From NCBI GenBank assembly GCA_002428905.1, contig DIYD01000106.1, positions 37,732 to 101,731 of the forward strand: a stretch of 64,000 nt of DNA, given 5' to 3'. Shown here one piece after another: positions 26,809 through 37,520 of the stretch. The stretch is from Bacteroidetes bacterium UBA6063. Lineage in GTDB: Bacteria > Bacteroidota > Bacteroidia > NS11-12g > UBA9320. The first letter of the stretch is position 1, and each line of letters begins with the position of its first letter. Position numbers and translations under genes: made by a program. Below the pieces are notes generated by a model. The model made no database searches, had not been told where the DNA came from, and was given only the letters and a program-made list of their open reading frames with translations.

Positions 26809-29800
26809 ATGTTACGGAAGCTGCTCACTGGTTACGTTCTACTATTGACCGCATTATGCGCTCGATCTCAGTGTCCCACTGTATCCATAACATCCGAAAA
26901 AACCGCATACTGTATATCCGACTTTGTTGAACTAAAAGCCAGTAACGTTCCACTTTCAGCCACTGTAGAATGGGATTTGGGATTGGGGTGGGATACCACC
27001 GAAGCCCATCACTGGGGATCTGCAGCAACACCTGGAATGTTAACCGCCAACCTTAGGCTTACCCTTGCAACGGGCGAATCTTGTGTGTATAGTGAAGCCG
27101 ATGTTGCCCAAATTCACGATCTGCCTGTAGCGGACTTCACCACATCCGAACAACTATTTTGTACGTTGAGGGAGGAAGTCATCCTGGTCGATCAAACACC
27201 AACTTCGGTTCGCAGAAACTGGGTGATTAATCAAGAGACGCTAGAAAACACCCCAAAAATCACTTCCCAACCTATTGCCAAAGCTGGGAGTTACGATATT
27301 ACGTTGGTCGCCGAAGACCAAAACGGTTGTCGGGGTTCTAAAACCGTAAAAAATGCCATTCGCGCCTATCCCGGTATCCCGCTGGACTTCGTCAAATCTA
27401 ATAACTCCAATTGTTATCCGATTACAACCGACTATACGTCAATCATTAATCCGGGCATTCAAACCGTCACTGATTATGAATGGAACCTTCCCGGCTCTAA
27501 TTCTACAATAGTCAACACGGAGCACGTTACTCGTGTACAATACAATAGTGTTGGTGTGTACGACACCCGGTTGAAGGTATCAACCCGCGAAGGTTGTGTA
27601 TATACCTATGAAAAGCGAAGCTATATTACGCTTGGTGATACTGCAACGTTAGGCGTAACCACCAATAAGTCAGGCGCCTGCCTGAGTGAAAAAATCTACC
27701 TCACGCAAACCACAGCGGGTTTGCCGGGTACATTCACCTGGGGAATAGCCGCCGCTACATTTGACCACCCAACTAAGAATCAGGCAACGATAACCTTTAA
27801 AGATACCGGTACATACACCTTAAATCTAACGTACGACCACAATAACTGTATTTCTTCTCTTGTGAAATCCGACCTGATTAAAATTCAGGGACTCAAATCC
27901 GATTTTATCAGTGACAATGCCTGGCATTGCGATACACCACATACAGTAGAATTAATCAATATCTCGGATACCTCAAGTGGGAAAATTTCCGGGTTTCAAT
28001 GGCGAGTCATTAATGCCCTGGACAATACGATCGTAGCAACTTCCACTTCGAAAGACTTCGACATCACGATAAAAGAAAGTCCGGCAATATACGATGTCGA
28101 ACTTATCACGACGGCCGCATCCGGTTGCAGCGACACAACGGTTAAGTCGGAATTCATACAGGTAGAATCGTATCAATTCGACTTCTTTGCAAAACCCAAT
28201 ATTGGGTGTGTTGGTCAGGACTTTACCTTTATTAACCAAACCCCTTCGGGCTCGTATTACGGACTTGATCTTTTTTCCTGGGACTTTTACAACAAGGACA
28301 AATCGTCTGTACTTGGTTCTTCAGGAAGCACCTCACCTAAATTCGTGTATAGCGACACCGGATATTACCACGTTCAGTTAACCGCCGCTAACCCATTAGG
28401 GTGTCAGGAAAAATATATGCTGGATAGCGCAGTGCAGGTGGTTTCACCATCAATCGACTACAACTGGGAAGACAGCATTACATGTTCCAACGAGTTTTTT
28501 GATCTAATTGGGCGCAGTACACCTGTAAACCCACAGTTTATCAATGCATATACGTTTAGGCATAAACTGACTGGCCAGACCACTTCATTCTCTGGAGATA
28601 CCGTGCCTGGTATTTTATCTGATATAGGCGAATATGAAGTGGTTTATCACTATACAATTTCCGGTGGGTGTGACGATTCGTTGGTGAACAGTTTTTGGGT
28701 AAACGGATTAAAAGGGCGTATTGCCTTAGACACGCAAACAGGTTGTTCTCCACTACAAGTTCGACCGCGTTTTGTGGTTGACTACAATGTACATAAGGGT
28801 TTTAGCGATACCAGTTTAAACTATTACTGGACGGTTTTGCCCCGAACGGGTGTTACCATTAAGGGGGGAACCACGGCTACCCCGATCATAACGCTAAATG
28901 AAGACCTGGAATACCGCATTGCCTTGTACGTCAATAATAGTTCAGGGTGCGTAAACTACCTCGTTTCTGATACGATTGCCACTGGAGTAAAGGCCCAGCT
29001 AATGGTAAGTCAATTGGAGGCATGTGTTGGTGATACCATCCACTTAACCAATACATCAACCAACACGCCATCTTCGGTCATTTGGAATATTCAAAGTACC
29101 AGTTCGTATACGATCGATCGTATCGATTCTAACCGAAGAGATCTGGTATTGCAGGATAGTGGATCTTATAATGTATCTCTAATCGCAACGAAAAACGGTT
29201 TGTGTAGTGATACGGTTAGTTATGATATTTCTACCACCGAGTTGTCTGCAAAATTTACTGTCAGTGATTCCATCTTGAGTTGTGCTCCGGCAGATGTTTG
29301 GTTCATAAACCAGTCGAGAAATGCAGATGTTCTGGAGTGGTTTTTTGGAGATGATCAGACTACACGTGTCGGTGGTCAGGACTCGACCCATCACCAATAC
29401 CTGGTGAACAGCGATTCCAGTGGTTTTGATATTATGCTTATCGCCAAAAGTAACTTTGGATGTGCGGATACATTTATTCGAAACGACCTGGTTAAGTTAA
29501 AAGGGCCAATAGCCGCATTTGATGTACAAAACACAAAAGGCTGCGAGCCGCTTGAGGTTTCAATTACGAATCAAAGCAAACACTATGATACTTCGTACTT
29601 TTCTTACGGTATCGGCTTAGAAATCGACACAAACACGGTATCGGATTATACCTATTCTAATACCGCTTCATCCAGTGTGGTATATTATCAACCCTCCATG
29701 ACCGTAATTGATAAGGGTGGGTGCTCAGCCACCTATACACTGGAAGACAGTATTGCTGTATTTAAACTCCCTGAAATCAAGCTTCACATTCTGCCAGACA

Positions 29801-31644
29801 CCATTGTGTGCCATCGTGAGAATTTGGTCGTTACCGATACCGGTGAGTTCGGCTATCGTTGGAACTGGTTCCTGAACAACCAGATGGTATCCACAAGTTT
29901 GTTAGACACAATTACCGCGACGATCGAAGGTGAAAACATACTGCGTCTTGTTGTAACCAATCCGCATTGTTCGGATACCGCTGAGCAATCGATTTGGGCC
30001 AGCGAGTCTGCCAAAATCAACTTTAAACTGCCTGATTTTCTTTGTGAAAAAGTGCCGTTTACGGTTGGTTTAAGTTTGGATAATAAAACAGCCCCGTCCG
30101 CTTATCGTTGGGACTTTGGTGAACCCGGTAACCCAAATAATATTCAGATAACCGCCGATTCGTCTGCTTCGATTAGCTATCTCAGCCCCGGCCCTAAAAC
30201 GATTAAAGTCACTGCCGAGCTCCCGAATGGCTGTGCTATTCCCGATACCATCCGTATTGAGGTGTTCGACTCAAAAAACGTCCCGGTAATCGAACCGGAT
30301 TATGCCGGATATGATTCCAACAATCGGGTTATAATTCAATACCCCGATTTCGACTTTGACTACTTCGACTTTTTCAATATCCAACGAGATGGTAGCCTCT
30401 TAAAGAAAGCGTCTCAAACCCCTAATTCTCAACTCACCGATTCAAGTCTGACTACCCGTACTCGCGCATGTTATAGTTTATCTGTGTCAGACAAATGTGG
30501 TGTGGAAGGCCCGAAAAGCAGGGTTCATTGTCCGGTACTGTTAGATGTTAATAGTCCTCAAGCGGAACAAGTAGAGCTCAACTGGACCTATTATGTTGGA
30601 TGGGATCGCGTTGAGCACTATGAGATTTATAGACGTGAAAAAGACAGCGCGTTTAAAAAAATTGGTCAGGTCTTTAATACCCAAAGAACCTATATTGATA
30701 GCGCCGGCCTTTGCAACCGGGAATACGCCTATAAAATAGCTGCTGTAAAGGAGGGCGACACATTGGTTTCATACAGCAATACGGAGCTCATTGAACCCGA
30801 GTACATCCTGAACTTCACTGAACCAAATATTGATAATGTAAGCGTGTTACTAAATCAGGATATTGAAGTTCGGTGGTCAGGCAGCCCTGTTCTGCAATCA
30901 CCTCACTATCTTCTAACCAAATATGAAAGTACCATGGATAACGTGCTTGGTGAAATTGAAGTAAAGGATACCCACTACGTTGATAACGATGTTCAATCCG
31001 ATCTCTATTCTTATATGTATACGGTAAAGGAGATCGATCGGTGTTTGAACATAGGTACTGCGGGTCAATATGGTAAAACAATATTATTAAAAGCGCGATT
31101 TGATGAACAAAACCCCGTTTTAAACTGGTCGGCCTATGAACAATGGAGATCGCCAGTGATTAGTCATAACATTGAATTTGTTCGCCCCGGAGGCAGTATT
31201 CAGGTAGATCAGGTTTCTCCTGCGACTTATAGCTACACCGACGCTTCGTTTTATGAGGATGTAGATGGTTTTTACCCCTATCGCGTTTATGCAGTAAATG
31301 AACAGGGAGACACCAGTTACTCCAACATTTCACGTGTGAGTGGTAAACCCGTTTTCTTAGCACCGAATAGCTTCTCGCCGAACAACGACGGTATTAACGA
31401 TGTCCTCAATTTTTATACCCTGTTTGTCGTTAACGACTTCAATAAGCCCGTCTCCGATTTTGATATTATGGTATACAACCGTTGGGGAAACCGTGTCTTT
31501 TTAGGGCATGATTTGAAACAAGGTTGGGATGGAAAGCAGGATGGTAAACTCTTACCAAAAGGCGTTTATCTCTTCCGTATTGGTTACACCGATGGCGATG
31601 GTCGCAGATATTGGATCACTGGAACCGTTCATTTGATGCGATAG
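26809..31644 (+). CDS. Giant PKD-repeat secreted protein with type B (gliding-type) T9SS sorting domain
   Basis: The protein has 1611 residues. A signal peptide ends near ARSQC. Residues about 20-1150 are a string of Ig/PKD-like domains of 80-100 residues, each with a conserved Cys and aromatic strands such as WDLG, FSWDFYN, WFFGDD and YRWDFGEPG. Residues about 1170-1510 are fibronectin-III-like (VELNWTYYVGWDRVEHYEIYRR). The C-terminal 95 residues are the gliding-motility-associated type B sorting domain: NSFSPNNDGINDVLNF, IMVYNRWGNRVF, KGVYLFRIGY. It should be exported by T9SS and held on the cell surface or released as a large adhesin. No SprF/PorP partner gene is next to it. Confidence 0.88.
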   Translation: MLRKLLTGYVLLLTALCARSQCPTVSITSEKTAYCISDFVELKASNVPLSATVEWDLGLGWDTTEAHHWGSAATPGMLTANLRLTLATGESCVYSEADVAQIHDLPVADFTTSEQLFCTLREEVILVDQTPTSVRRNWVINQETLENTPKITSQPIAKAGSYDITLVAEDQNGCRGSKTVKNAIRAYPGIPLDFVKSNNSNCYPITTDYTSIINPGIQTVTDYEWNLPGSNSTIVNTEHVTRVQYNSVGVYDTRLKVSTREGCVYTYEKRSYITLGDTATLGVTTNKSGACLSEKIYLTQTTAGLPGTFTWGIAAATFDHPTKNQATITFKDTGTYTLNLTYDHNNCISSLVKSDLIKIQGLKSDFISDNAWHCDTPHTVELINISDTSSGKISGFQWRVINALDNTIVATSTSKDFDITIKESPAIYDVELITTAASGCSDTTVKSEFIQVESYQFDFFAKPNIGCVGQDFTFINQTPSGSYYGLDLFSWDFYNKDKSSVLGSSGSTSPKFVYSDTGYYHVQLTAANPLGCQEKYMLDSAVQVVSPSIDYNWEDSITCSNEFFDLIGRSTPVNPQFINAYTFRHKLTGQTTSFSGDTVPGILSDIGEYEVVYHYTISGGCDDSLVNSFWVNGLKGRIALDTQTGCSPLQVRPRFVVDYNVHKGFSDTSLNYYWTVLPRTGVTIKGGTTATPIITLNEDLEYRIALYVNNSSGCVNYLVSDTIATGVKAQLMVSQLEACVGDTIHLTNTSTNTPSSVIWNIQSTSSYTIDRIDSNRRDLVLQDSGSYNVSLIATKNGLCSDTVSYDISTTELSAKFTVSDSILSCAPADVWFINQSRNADVLEWFFGDDQTTRVGGQDSTHHQYLVNSDSSGFDIMLIAKSNFGCADTFIRNDLVKLKGPIAAFDVQNTKGCEPLEVSITNQSKHYDTSYFSYGIGLEIDTNTVSDYTYSNTASSSVVYYQPSMTVIDKGGCSATYTLEDSIAVFKLPEIKLHILPDTIVCHRENLVVTDTGEFGYRWNWFLNNQMVSTSLLDTITATIEGENILRLVVTNPHCSDTAEQSIWASESAKINFKLPDFLCEKVPFTVGLSLDNKTAPSAYRWDFGEPGNPNNIQITADSSASISYLSPGPKTIKVTAELPNGCAIPDTIRIEVFDSKNVPVIEPDYAGYDSNNRVIIQYPDFDFDYFDFFNIQRDGSLLKKASQTPNSQLTDSSLTTRTRACYSLSVSDKCGVEGPKSRVHCPVLLDVNSPQAEQVELNWTYYVGWDRVEHYEIYRREKDSAFKKIGQVFNTQRTYIDSAGLCNREYAYKIAAVKEGDTLVSYSNTELIEPEYILNFTEPNIDNVSVLLNQDIEVRWSGSPVLQSPHYLLTKYESTMDNVLGEIEVKDTHYVDNDVQSDLYSYMYTVKEIDRCLNIGTAGQYGKTILLKARFDEQNPVLNWSAYEQWRSPVISHNIEFVRPGGSIQVDQVSPATYSYTDASFYEDVDGFYPYRVYAVNEQGDTSYSNISRVSGKPVFLAPNSFSPNNDGINDVLNFYTLFVVNDFNKPVSDFDIMVYNRWGNRVFLGHDLKQGWDGKQDGKLLPKGVYLFRIGYTDGDGRRYWITGTVHLMR

Positions 31645-31724
31645 TACCTACTCCCTATGTCCAGAAAGTTTCCTATCTCTATAATAGGGGCAAGCTAGCA
31701 ACGATTGGATCGGGTTTTAAACGC

Positions 31725-32771
31725 TTACATCAAGACGTCATTGACCGGTTTAATGCCTGGAGGAAGGTTTGTTTCTCCCATCATTTCCTTTAGATCGATT
31801 TCGATGGTTCTGCACAATGCGAGCATTGGGATATCGTTTCCTAGGCCTTCGAATGGGTTTTCAGAATAATCACCCACAAGCTCCATCATTAGAAATACCC
31901 ATCCTACGATTATAGTGAACGGAATAGACAACCATGCACCCCAATCGCTCAAATCGTGAAACTCCTGTACCAACCCAAACGGCAGCAAGAAAATAAATAT
32001 GGCCACAAAGTAGAAGCTCATACTGCCATATTGACGAGGCAACGGGAACTTTTTGATTCGTTCACATTTACCTTGATGGGTATAAAATTCGTTTAACAGG
32101 TTTTGCAGTTCCATGTGACGGAAATCATCGATCAAATCGAGCTCGCGTAGCATGTGCAAATCCTGCGCCTGTCGGTCAATGATCTGTGTTGCCGTATTTT
32201 GAGCATTAATGAGCTCATCAATTTCGTCGGCCGGCAAGCATTTGGGTAGTTCAACCTGTGTCACGTCGTCGGAATACAAACCTATACCATATTGCTTTTG
32301 TCGTCGCTCGATGTAACGGCGCATGATATTACTTTGATTCACATGCTCCCATTCAGTAGGGATAAGCAACTGACTGCGTAATGAATACAACCAGCCAATG
32401 TGACGATAAATTAAACGACTTCTGAACAACTTGATTTGACCTTCGGTTACCGGATCTTCGCGGAAATGATTTGTTACAAATCCTCGAACAGCCGCACCCC
32501 AGGAACGACTTGAGTTAACAATCGCGCCCCATATTTTCCGAGCTTCCCACAAACGGTCATACGCACTGTTGTTCTTGAAACCGATGTAAAATGCTACCGC
32601 AGTACCGATTACCGAAACGGGTAACCACGGTACCTTAAATGCAAATATGCCTTTGGAATGAAGGTATTCTATGAAAAGAGGTACAACCGTTGCCCACACA
32701 GAAAGCCATATAAGGTGGACACCGGAAAAGCGCATTAAACCCTTGAAGGTAAAATTCTTACGTATGTACAT
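31725..32771 (-). CDS. Bestrophin-family ion channel protein
   Basis: This 348-residue protein belongs to the bestrophin/UPF0187 family. Family core: the N-terminal basic segment and helices (LIWLSVWATVVPLFIEYL), then AFYIGFKNNSAYDRLWEARKIWGAIVNSSRSWG (residues 57-90), with the conserved NNSAYDRLWEARK pore/neck region. Later come the acidic EFYTHQGKCERIKKFPLPRQY and GLVQEFHDL. Bacterial members form pentameric channels, anion- or cation-selective. A shorter paralogue lies at 51311-52198. No partner gene is apparent. Confidence 0.9.
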   Translation of the reverse strand: MYIRKNFTFKGLMRFSGVHLIWLSVWATVVPLFIEYLHSKGIFAFKVPWLPVSVIGTAVAFYIGFKNNSAYDRLWEARKIWGAIVNSSRSWGAAVRGFVTNHFREDPVTEGQIKLFRSRLIYRHIGWLYSLRSQLLIPTEWEHVNQSNIMRRYIERRQKQYGIGLYSDDVTQVELPKCLPADEIDELINAQNTATQIIDRQAQDLHMLRELDLIDDFRHMELQNLLNEFYTHQGKCERIKKFPLPRQYGSMSFYFVAIFIFLLPFGLVQEFHDLSDWGAWLSIPFTIIVGWVFLMMELVGDYSENPFEGLGNDIPMLALCRTIEIDLKEMMGETNLPPGIKPVNDVLM

Positions 32772-32930
32772 ATATATCTAGGTAATTAAAACGTTCGATG
32801 CCAGACAAATTCTACCTCGGGTTACACACGATTACCGTGCACCAGAAAATAACAATTGTGTAAAGCAGTCAATTTTGTTGTCTTTGAATTCAATAGCAAC
32901 AAAAATATTGGTGTTTCGTTTCCGACAAAG

Positions 32931-35900
32931 CTATTCCACGATAAATTTCTTTCGCCACACGGATTGATCACCAGTTACCTCCAACAAATAAATACCGGAA
33001 GCAAGGTTAGACGCAACGGTAATTTTATCACCGCGATCGAAGTTCTGTTGAAGCATTAGCTTACCGTCTAATGTATGTATTTTCATCATACCAGACTGTA
33101 TTGGATTAAGTAATTGCACCTCAAAACGACCTGAGTTGGGGTTCGGATTAATCTGAATCGCGTTTGACTCTACCTCTTGTATTGATGCTGGCCAACCTTC
33201 CTTGATGATTATAGAATAATCTTCCACCTCTCCTGCAGCATTGCCACAAGGGTCTAAATTGAAACTTCCGTATACGCAACGAACACGCATTCGCAACGAG
33301 TCGTTGGTATTACTTTCACCAGGTACTACGAATTGCGCATATGAATTGTGTGAACCGTCTAACTTGCTCATCTCAATTCCCTCATCACTGCTGAACTCCG
33401 CATCATGGTTGTAGTCGATCCATGCCAGTATTGTATCGGGAGGAAAATGTGTGTTTAGGGTTACACTTAAGTTGGCCGATTTGTATTGTTTTAAGTGGAA
33501 TGCAAAGTCGGTGAAGTCTCCATAGAACTCTTTTCCGGATGTCTTTGTGACTCCATCAATTCCAACCTCAACAATGTAGTCAGAACCTGTACCACTTGAA
33601 CCACGGGCATCACAATAAACAAACGGTTGTATTTCGTATTGGTAACGATATGTAGTTGATTTTGAACCATTTGCATTTACTGCATTAACAGTAAAGTACA
33701 CATTGCTGTCAAGCGCTTGCATGCCAATTGCTTCCGTTGACTTCCATTGCTTCCCTCCAATGTTTTGCATGGTAATCTTGTTACTGAGATTTACTGGGTC
33801 GGTGGACCACAATACATATACTTCAGACACGTTTACCGTGGATTCAATTGTAGCCGTAACAAACTGGTCTACCTTAGCTGATGGCTTGGTTTCAGTCGGA
33901 GAATTACTAATCGAAACGTGTGTAATATCAGGATAGTCTTCTCGGCCAATAAGACCGGCACGCCATAATCCCCTTCCCCAGCTTGCGGCAAACAGCGAAT
34001 TACTTCCATAGTTAATCTCTAAATCCTTAACAGTGACGTTTGGCAAGTCCTCATTATAAAGCTTCCATTCCAAGCCGTTCATGCTTTTGTAGTATACGCC
34101 TATTTCCCCTCCAACATAGATATAGGATGAGTCGGAATGGTCGACGGTAACAGTTCGCAGCGGCATATTGCCCAAATTATACGTGATGTTCTCCCAGGAA
34201 GCGCCAAGATTATGGCTCACAAAGACCTTTCTGTCGTCTTTTTGATACCGGTTGTACGTTATTAGAATGGTGCTATCGTTGTTTGGGTCAAATGCAATAT
34301 CCGTAAATGAGTAGTTTGGCAGGTTGCTTCGGATGTTGCTCCATGTTTTTCCGCCATCTGTGGTTAATCGAATCGACGATCCACGTGAAACTGCCATGAT
34401 ATCAGAATTGTTATAGGCCATATCGGCCTCACGAAGTCTTCCAATGTTCGGGAACGACCAAAAATCCCAGGTACGACCAAAATCATGTGAAACAAAGATG
34501 CTGTCGCTCATGTGATAGATGGTCATGTTGTCGAGATGGTCAAGCAACATAGGGGCTTCCCATTCCGCATTCCCAGATCCACCTTTTGGATTATTCGCCC
34601 GCGTTCTGGACATACCTCCGTTGCGCGTATAATTCCGGCTTCCATATTGCCAGCTGCCGATCATCCAATTGGCGTTTAGCGGTTGAACAATGGCCTCCAT
34701 TCCATCGCCTCCGTTCCATTCTACCCAACCACTTTCTTTAAGAATACTGGTACCATTATCCTGCGAACCGGCCATATGTACGTTGTAGTCAGACTGACTA
34801 ACCCCAACGGCATAAAACTCGCGAACAGCAGTTCCATCATTCAACAAGGTCCAGGTTTTACCATTGTCTGTGCTTTTTGCCAGATACCCATCGGTTCCGG
34901 TGTAGAAAACACCGTCCATACATTCCAACGCCCGAACATCGGCGTGTACATAGGCCGCATTCTGAACAGCCCACTGAGTAACCTGTTGAAAATTGCTTCC
35001 TGCATCGGTACTGGCTTCAATATCTACGTAGCCATAAAGCATGTTGTTTACGTCCTTATCCGATACCGCGAATCCCTGGCAACTTTCTTCGGGGTTTTTG
35101 ACAAACGTGAAGAATTGTCCTTCGTTTTGCGAGCGCCAGATTCCATTGTTTGATGCTACGTAAACGTACTTTGGTTGTGCCGGTGAAACAGCAATGACAC
35201 ATTTCGCATTGTTGTTGTTTTGTAACTCCGCTGAGTTATTAAAACTCTGGCCTGTATCCCGGCTATGTTTTAGATAGTTGCGGTTATTCCCTGAATTATT
35301 GAAGCAATACACCACTTTAGGGTCGGTTGGGTGAAATTCAACATCGGTAGTAGCTGAGGTAATATTACTCCGAGTCCAGGAGTCGAGATTATCATTCGAC
35401 CAGTACAGGCCAATTGATGTTGCAACATATATTCTATTCTTTACAAGCGGGTGGAAGGCTATTTTGTAAATACGGCGGTTGTTACCCAAGCCTCCAAAGT
35501 TGAATCCAGTTGGCCCGAACTTCGTTTCTACCCATGTGGTGCCTCCATCGCTTGATCGATAGATTCCATGCGAGTTGTTATTGCCCCCCTGCTGCACCGC
35601 AATCAGAACATCGTTTTTATCGTCTGGGTTTACGGCAATCGCAAATACACCGCTAGCCGGCAATGTATCGGTAGTGTTTTCCCAGGTCTTGCCTTCATCG
35701 CTTGTGCGCCAGAAACCGCCACTTCTTGAACCCAGATAAATCTCTTTGGTGTTGTTTGGGTTTACCCAAAACGTTTCTATTCGTCCGATTCCAGGAGAAT
35801 AATGCGACGTTACGTTATTTGCGTCCCAGGGGCCCAGCTCTACCCACGATTCGGCCTGTTTCTTGCCGTGTTGAAGACGGTATTCTGTAGAAAGTCGGGT

Positions 35901-36179
35901 AAAACTATTGACTGCAACCAGGTGGTCTACATTGGAGCGAATACCATCAGGGTAATACTTGCTTTCATTTTCGTTTTTCCAGCGCTGATATCCTTTCCAA
36001 CCGCTTCCTTTACCTGTTCCATGCGCCGCAAAATACGCTTCTGCAGAGTCGACCACTTCGTAAAAGTTGTAACTTAAATCGTTCATCATGTACTTGTAGG
36101 CCTTGGTTTGGGCTTTTACCAGCAATACTGAACCGAAAAACATGGTTAAAACAGCGAGAAATCGTAGAGTTTTTTGCAT
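32931..36179 (-). CDS. Secreted BNR/sortilin-like beta-propeller protein with GEVED domain; T9SS type A
   Basis: Taken from the ATG at 36179 (MQKTLRFLAVLTMFF, signal peptide ending VKAQ), it has 1082 residues. Residues about 120-770 carry repeated Asp-box-like blades (RSGGFWRTSDEGKTW, IYRSSDGGTTW, YLAKSTDNGKTW, IRLTTDGGKTW, FVSHNLGASWENI), as in sialidase/sortilin and Vps10-type propellers. A GEVED domain follows (LAWIDYNHDAEFS ... CGNAAGEVEDYSI). A type A sorting domain ends the protein (INPNPNSGRFEVQL). No sialidase catalytic set is evident, so adhesion or peptidase-type roles are possible. A consensus promoter lies so close to the ATG that the mRNA may be leaderless. Confidence 0.85.
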   Translation of the reverse strand: MQKTLRFLAVLTMFFGSVLLVKAQTKAYKYMMNDLSYNFYEVVDSAEAYFAAHGTGKGSGWKGYQRWKNENESKYYPDGIRSNVDHLVAVNSFTRLSTEYRLQHGKKQAESWVELGPWDANNVTSHYSPGIGRIETFWVNPNNTKEIYLGSRSGGFWRTSDEGKTWENTTDTLPASGVFAIAVNPDDKNDVLIAVQQGGNNNSHGIYRSSDGGTTWVETKFGPTGFNFGGLGNNRRIYKIAFHPLVKNRIYVATSIGLYWSNDNLDSWTRSNITSATTDVEFHPTDPKVVYCFNNSGNNRNYLKHSRDTGQSFNNSAELQNNNNAKCVIAVSPAQPKYVYVASNNGIWRSQNEGQFFTFVKNPEESCQGFAVSDKDVNNMLYGYVDIEASTDAGSNFQQVTQWAVQNAAYVHADVRALECMDGVFYTGTDGYLAKSTDNGKTWTLLNDGTAVREFYAVGVSQSDYNVHMAGSQDNGTSILKESGWVEWNGGDGMEAIVQPLNANWMIGSWQYGSRNYTRNGGMSRTRANNPKGGSGNAEWEAPMLLDHLDNMTIYHMSDSIFVSHDFGRTWDFWSFPNIGRLREADMAYNNSDIMAVSRGSSIRLTTDGGKTWSNIRSNLPNYSFTDIAFDPNNDSTILITYNRYQKDDRKVFVSHNLGASWENITYNLGNMPLRTVTVDHSDSSYIYVGGEIGVYYKSMNGLEWKLYNEDLPNVTVKDLEINYGSNSLFAASWGRGLWRAGLIGREDYPDITHVSISNSPTETKPSAKVDQFVTATIESTVNVSEVYVLWSTDPVNLSNKITMQNIGGKQWKSTEAIGMQALDSNVYFTVNAVNANGSKSTTYRYQYEIQPFVYCDARGSSGTGSDYIVEVGIDGVTKTSGKEFYGDFTDFAFHLKQYKSANLSVTLNTHFPPDTILAWIDYNHDAEFSSDEGIEMSKLDGSHNSYAQFVVPGESNTNDSLRMRVRCVYGSFNLDPCGNAAGEVEDYSIIIKEGWPASIQEVESNAIQINPNPNSGRFEVQLLNPIQSGMMKIHTLDGKLMLQQNFDRGDKITVASNLASGIYLLEVTGDQSVWRKKFIVE

Positions 36180-36184
36180 AGCGT

Positions 36185-36216
36185 CAAAAATAGCCGTCGT
36201 ACAGGTGTATGACAAA
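36185..36216 (-). promoter_or_regulatory. Promoter of the BNR-propeller gene
   Basis: On the minus strand TTTG (36216-36213) stands 20 nt before TATTTTTG (36192-36185), a full match to the Bacteroidetes consensus. The -7 element ends only 5 nt before the ATG at 36179. Confidence 0.6.
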
Positions 36217-36271
36217 CTTGGTACTGTAATATGACTTTTGTGTATTCTTTGTCGGACATTACACCTACAAA

Positions 36272-36796
36272 TCAACGCGGAAAGGTAAGGTTGGCGTCGA
36301 AGTAATACTGTACTGTTTTATTCGCCACGGAGTGCATTGAACCAACGTTGCAGAGCGTGACCCGAATACTATCTGAAGTGGCATCGGCAATGGCAATTAC
36401 ACTCCATTCTCTGGATGGACGAATGGGTACCTTTTCTTCAGAAGAATTATTGGCCACACCCCGCACATCCACGAGGTATTTTGTTTTGACGCCGTCCAGA
36501 ATGAATGGGAATTCGATAACCAGGGAGTCTGTGCCCAGCTGACTTAAATGGGTAGCAAAAAAAGTATTGTCTTTCCGTGTACGCGTATCCCAGGTTATCC
36601 CGTCAAAATTCAAGAACTCCGAAACCATTACATTCTTTCTCAAGTCGGCACCACAGTCGATATCGGCTGTTTCCAGAGCAGAGATCACGGTGATATCCTC
36701 TTCTTGTAGACCTACGTCTTCCATGTTATCCAACGAGCAAGACATGAGAATCACCGTTGAGAGGAAAAATAGATATGTCCTAAAAACCAAGTCCAT
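36272..36796 (-). CDS. Uncharacterised lipoprotein
   Basis: The protein has 174 residues. The N-terminus TYLFFLSTVILMSCS is a lipoprotein signal with Cys near residue 20. The rest is strand-rich with no motif I recognise. Its start overlaps the end of the upstream beta-barrel gene by 17 nt, which ties it to the M48/barrel operon. It is a likely periplasmic or outer-membrane accessory. Confidence 0.7.
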   Translation of the reverse strand: MDLVFRTYLFFLSTVILMSCSLDNMEDVGLQEEDITVISALETADIDCGADLRKNVMVSEFLNFDGITWDTRTRKDNTFFATHLSQLGTDSLVIEFPFILDGVKTKYLVDVRGVANNSSEEKVPIRPSREWSVIAIADATSDSIRVTLCNVGSMHSVANKTVQYYFDANLTFPR

Positions 36797-37520
36797 ATGA
36801 AAAACTTAATCCAATTAATGATCGTGCCAACACATAATTCTTCGTCATTGCATGCGCTGCTTTCATATGCGATTGATAGTCTCCCGGGCGTCCACCCAGG
36901 CCATTTACATCAGCGTAAATCCGGTACTCCAAATACGTTTCGTTTGGAAGGTATCTCTTTTCACCCATAGCCACATAAACTCCAAGGTCATAACTGACCG
37001 CATTTTCTGGATCGTAATTGAGCTGAACGACTACCTGCTCATTATCGAAATAACTACCCACTGTTTGTACCTGAGATTCTGATAATCGGATGCTACTAAT
37101 CCGCACACCCGTCTCAACGAATAGTCCAAAGGGCGCAATACTACCACGCTTAAAGCTGTATGTTCTCAAGCCCAAATCCACCGTTTCAACGTGGCCTTTT
37201 ACGTTTCCTGTAATCGGTTCATTGAATCTGATATTGTTCCTTCTAATCGGTCCATTATAGATATCATTTAACGACGTAATGAAAATATCATTTTGATAGG
37301 CCCAGTCGAATCTTCGGCTCGACAACGCCAGGCTTATACTCCGATGCTTAGATACACTATGTTCTATATTTAATTGTAATGTAGGGCGAGTTAGTGTTGT
37401 ATTGGTTACCAAAACGCCCAAGCCTAAAACATACTTCTTACCTGTATAGCCAACGTTCTGTGCCTCAGACTGGCCGACAAGCAGCATAAAACCCATTATG
37501 AACAAAGCGCACCTACTCAT
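36780..37520 (-). CDS. Outer-membrane beta-barrel-like protein
   Basis: I start it at the ATG at 37520 (MSRCALFIMGFMLLVGQSEAQ), giving a clear signal peptide and 246 residues. An in-frame extension to 37616 lacks a signal. Amphipathic strands follow (KYVLGLGVLV, TLQLNIEHSV, YLEYRIYADVNGLGG, and a terminal LIGLSFSYGLGF ending in Phe, as in barrel proteins). The family is not recognised. It overlaps the M48 peptidase gene by 8 nt and the lipoprotein gene by 17 nt, so the three are translated together. Confidence 0.65.
   Translation of the reverse strand: MSRCALFIMGFMLLVGQSEAQNVGYTGKKYVLGLGVLVTNTTLTRPTLQLNIEHSVSKHRSISLALSSRRFDWAYQNDIFITSLNDIYNGPIRRNNIRFNEPITGNVKGHVETVDLGLRTYSFKRGSIAPFGLFVETGVRISSIRLSESQVQTVGSYFDNEQVVVQLNYDPENAVSYDLGVYVAMGEKRYLPNETYLEYRIYADVNGLGGRPGDYQSHMKAAHAMTKNYVLARSLIGLSFSYGLGF

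Noticed and set aside
31645..31724. Hairpin CCTAT/ATAGG between convergent genes as a terminator
   Set aside because: The stem is only 5 bp, AT-rich, and has no T-tract.
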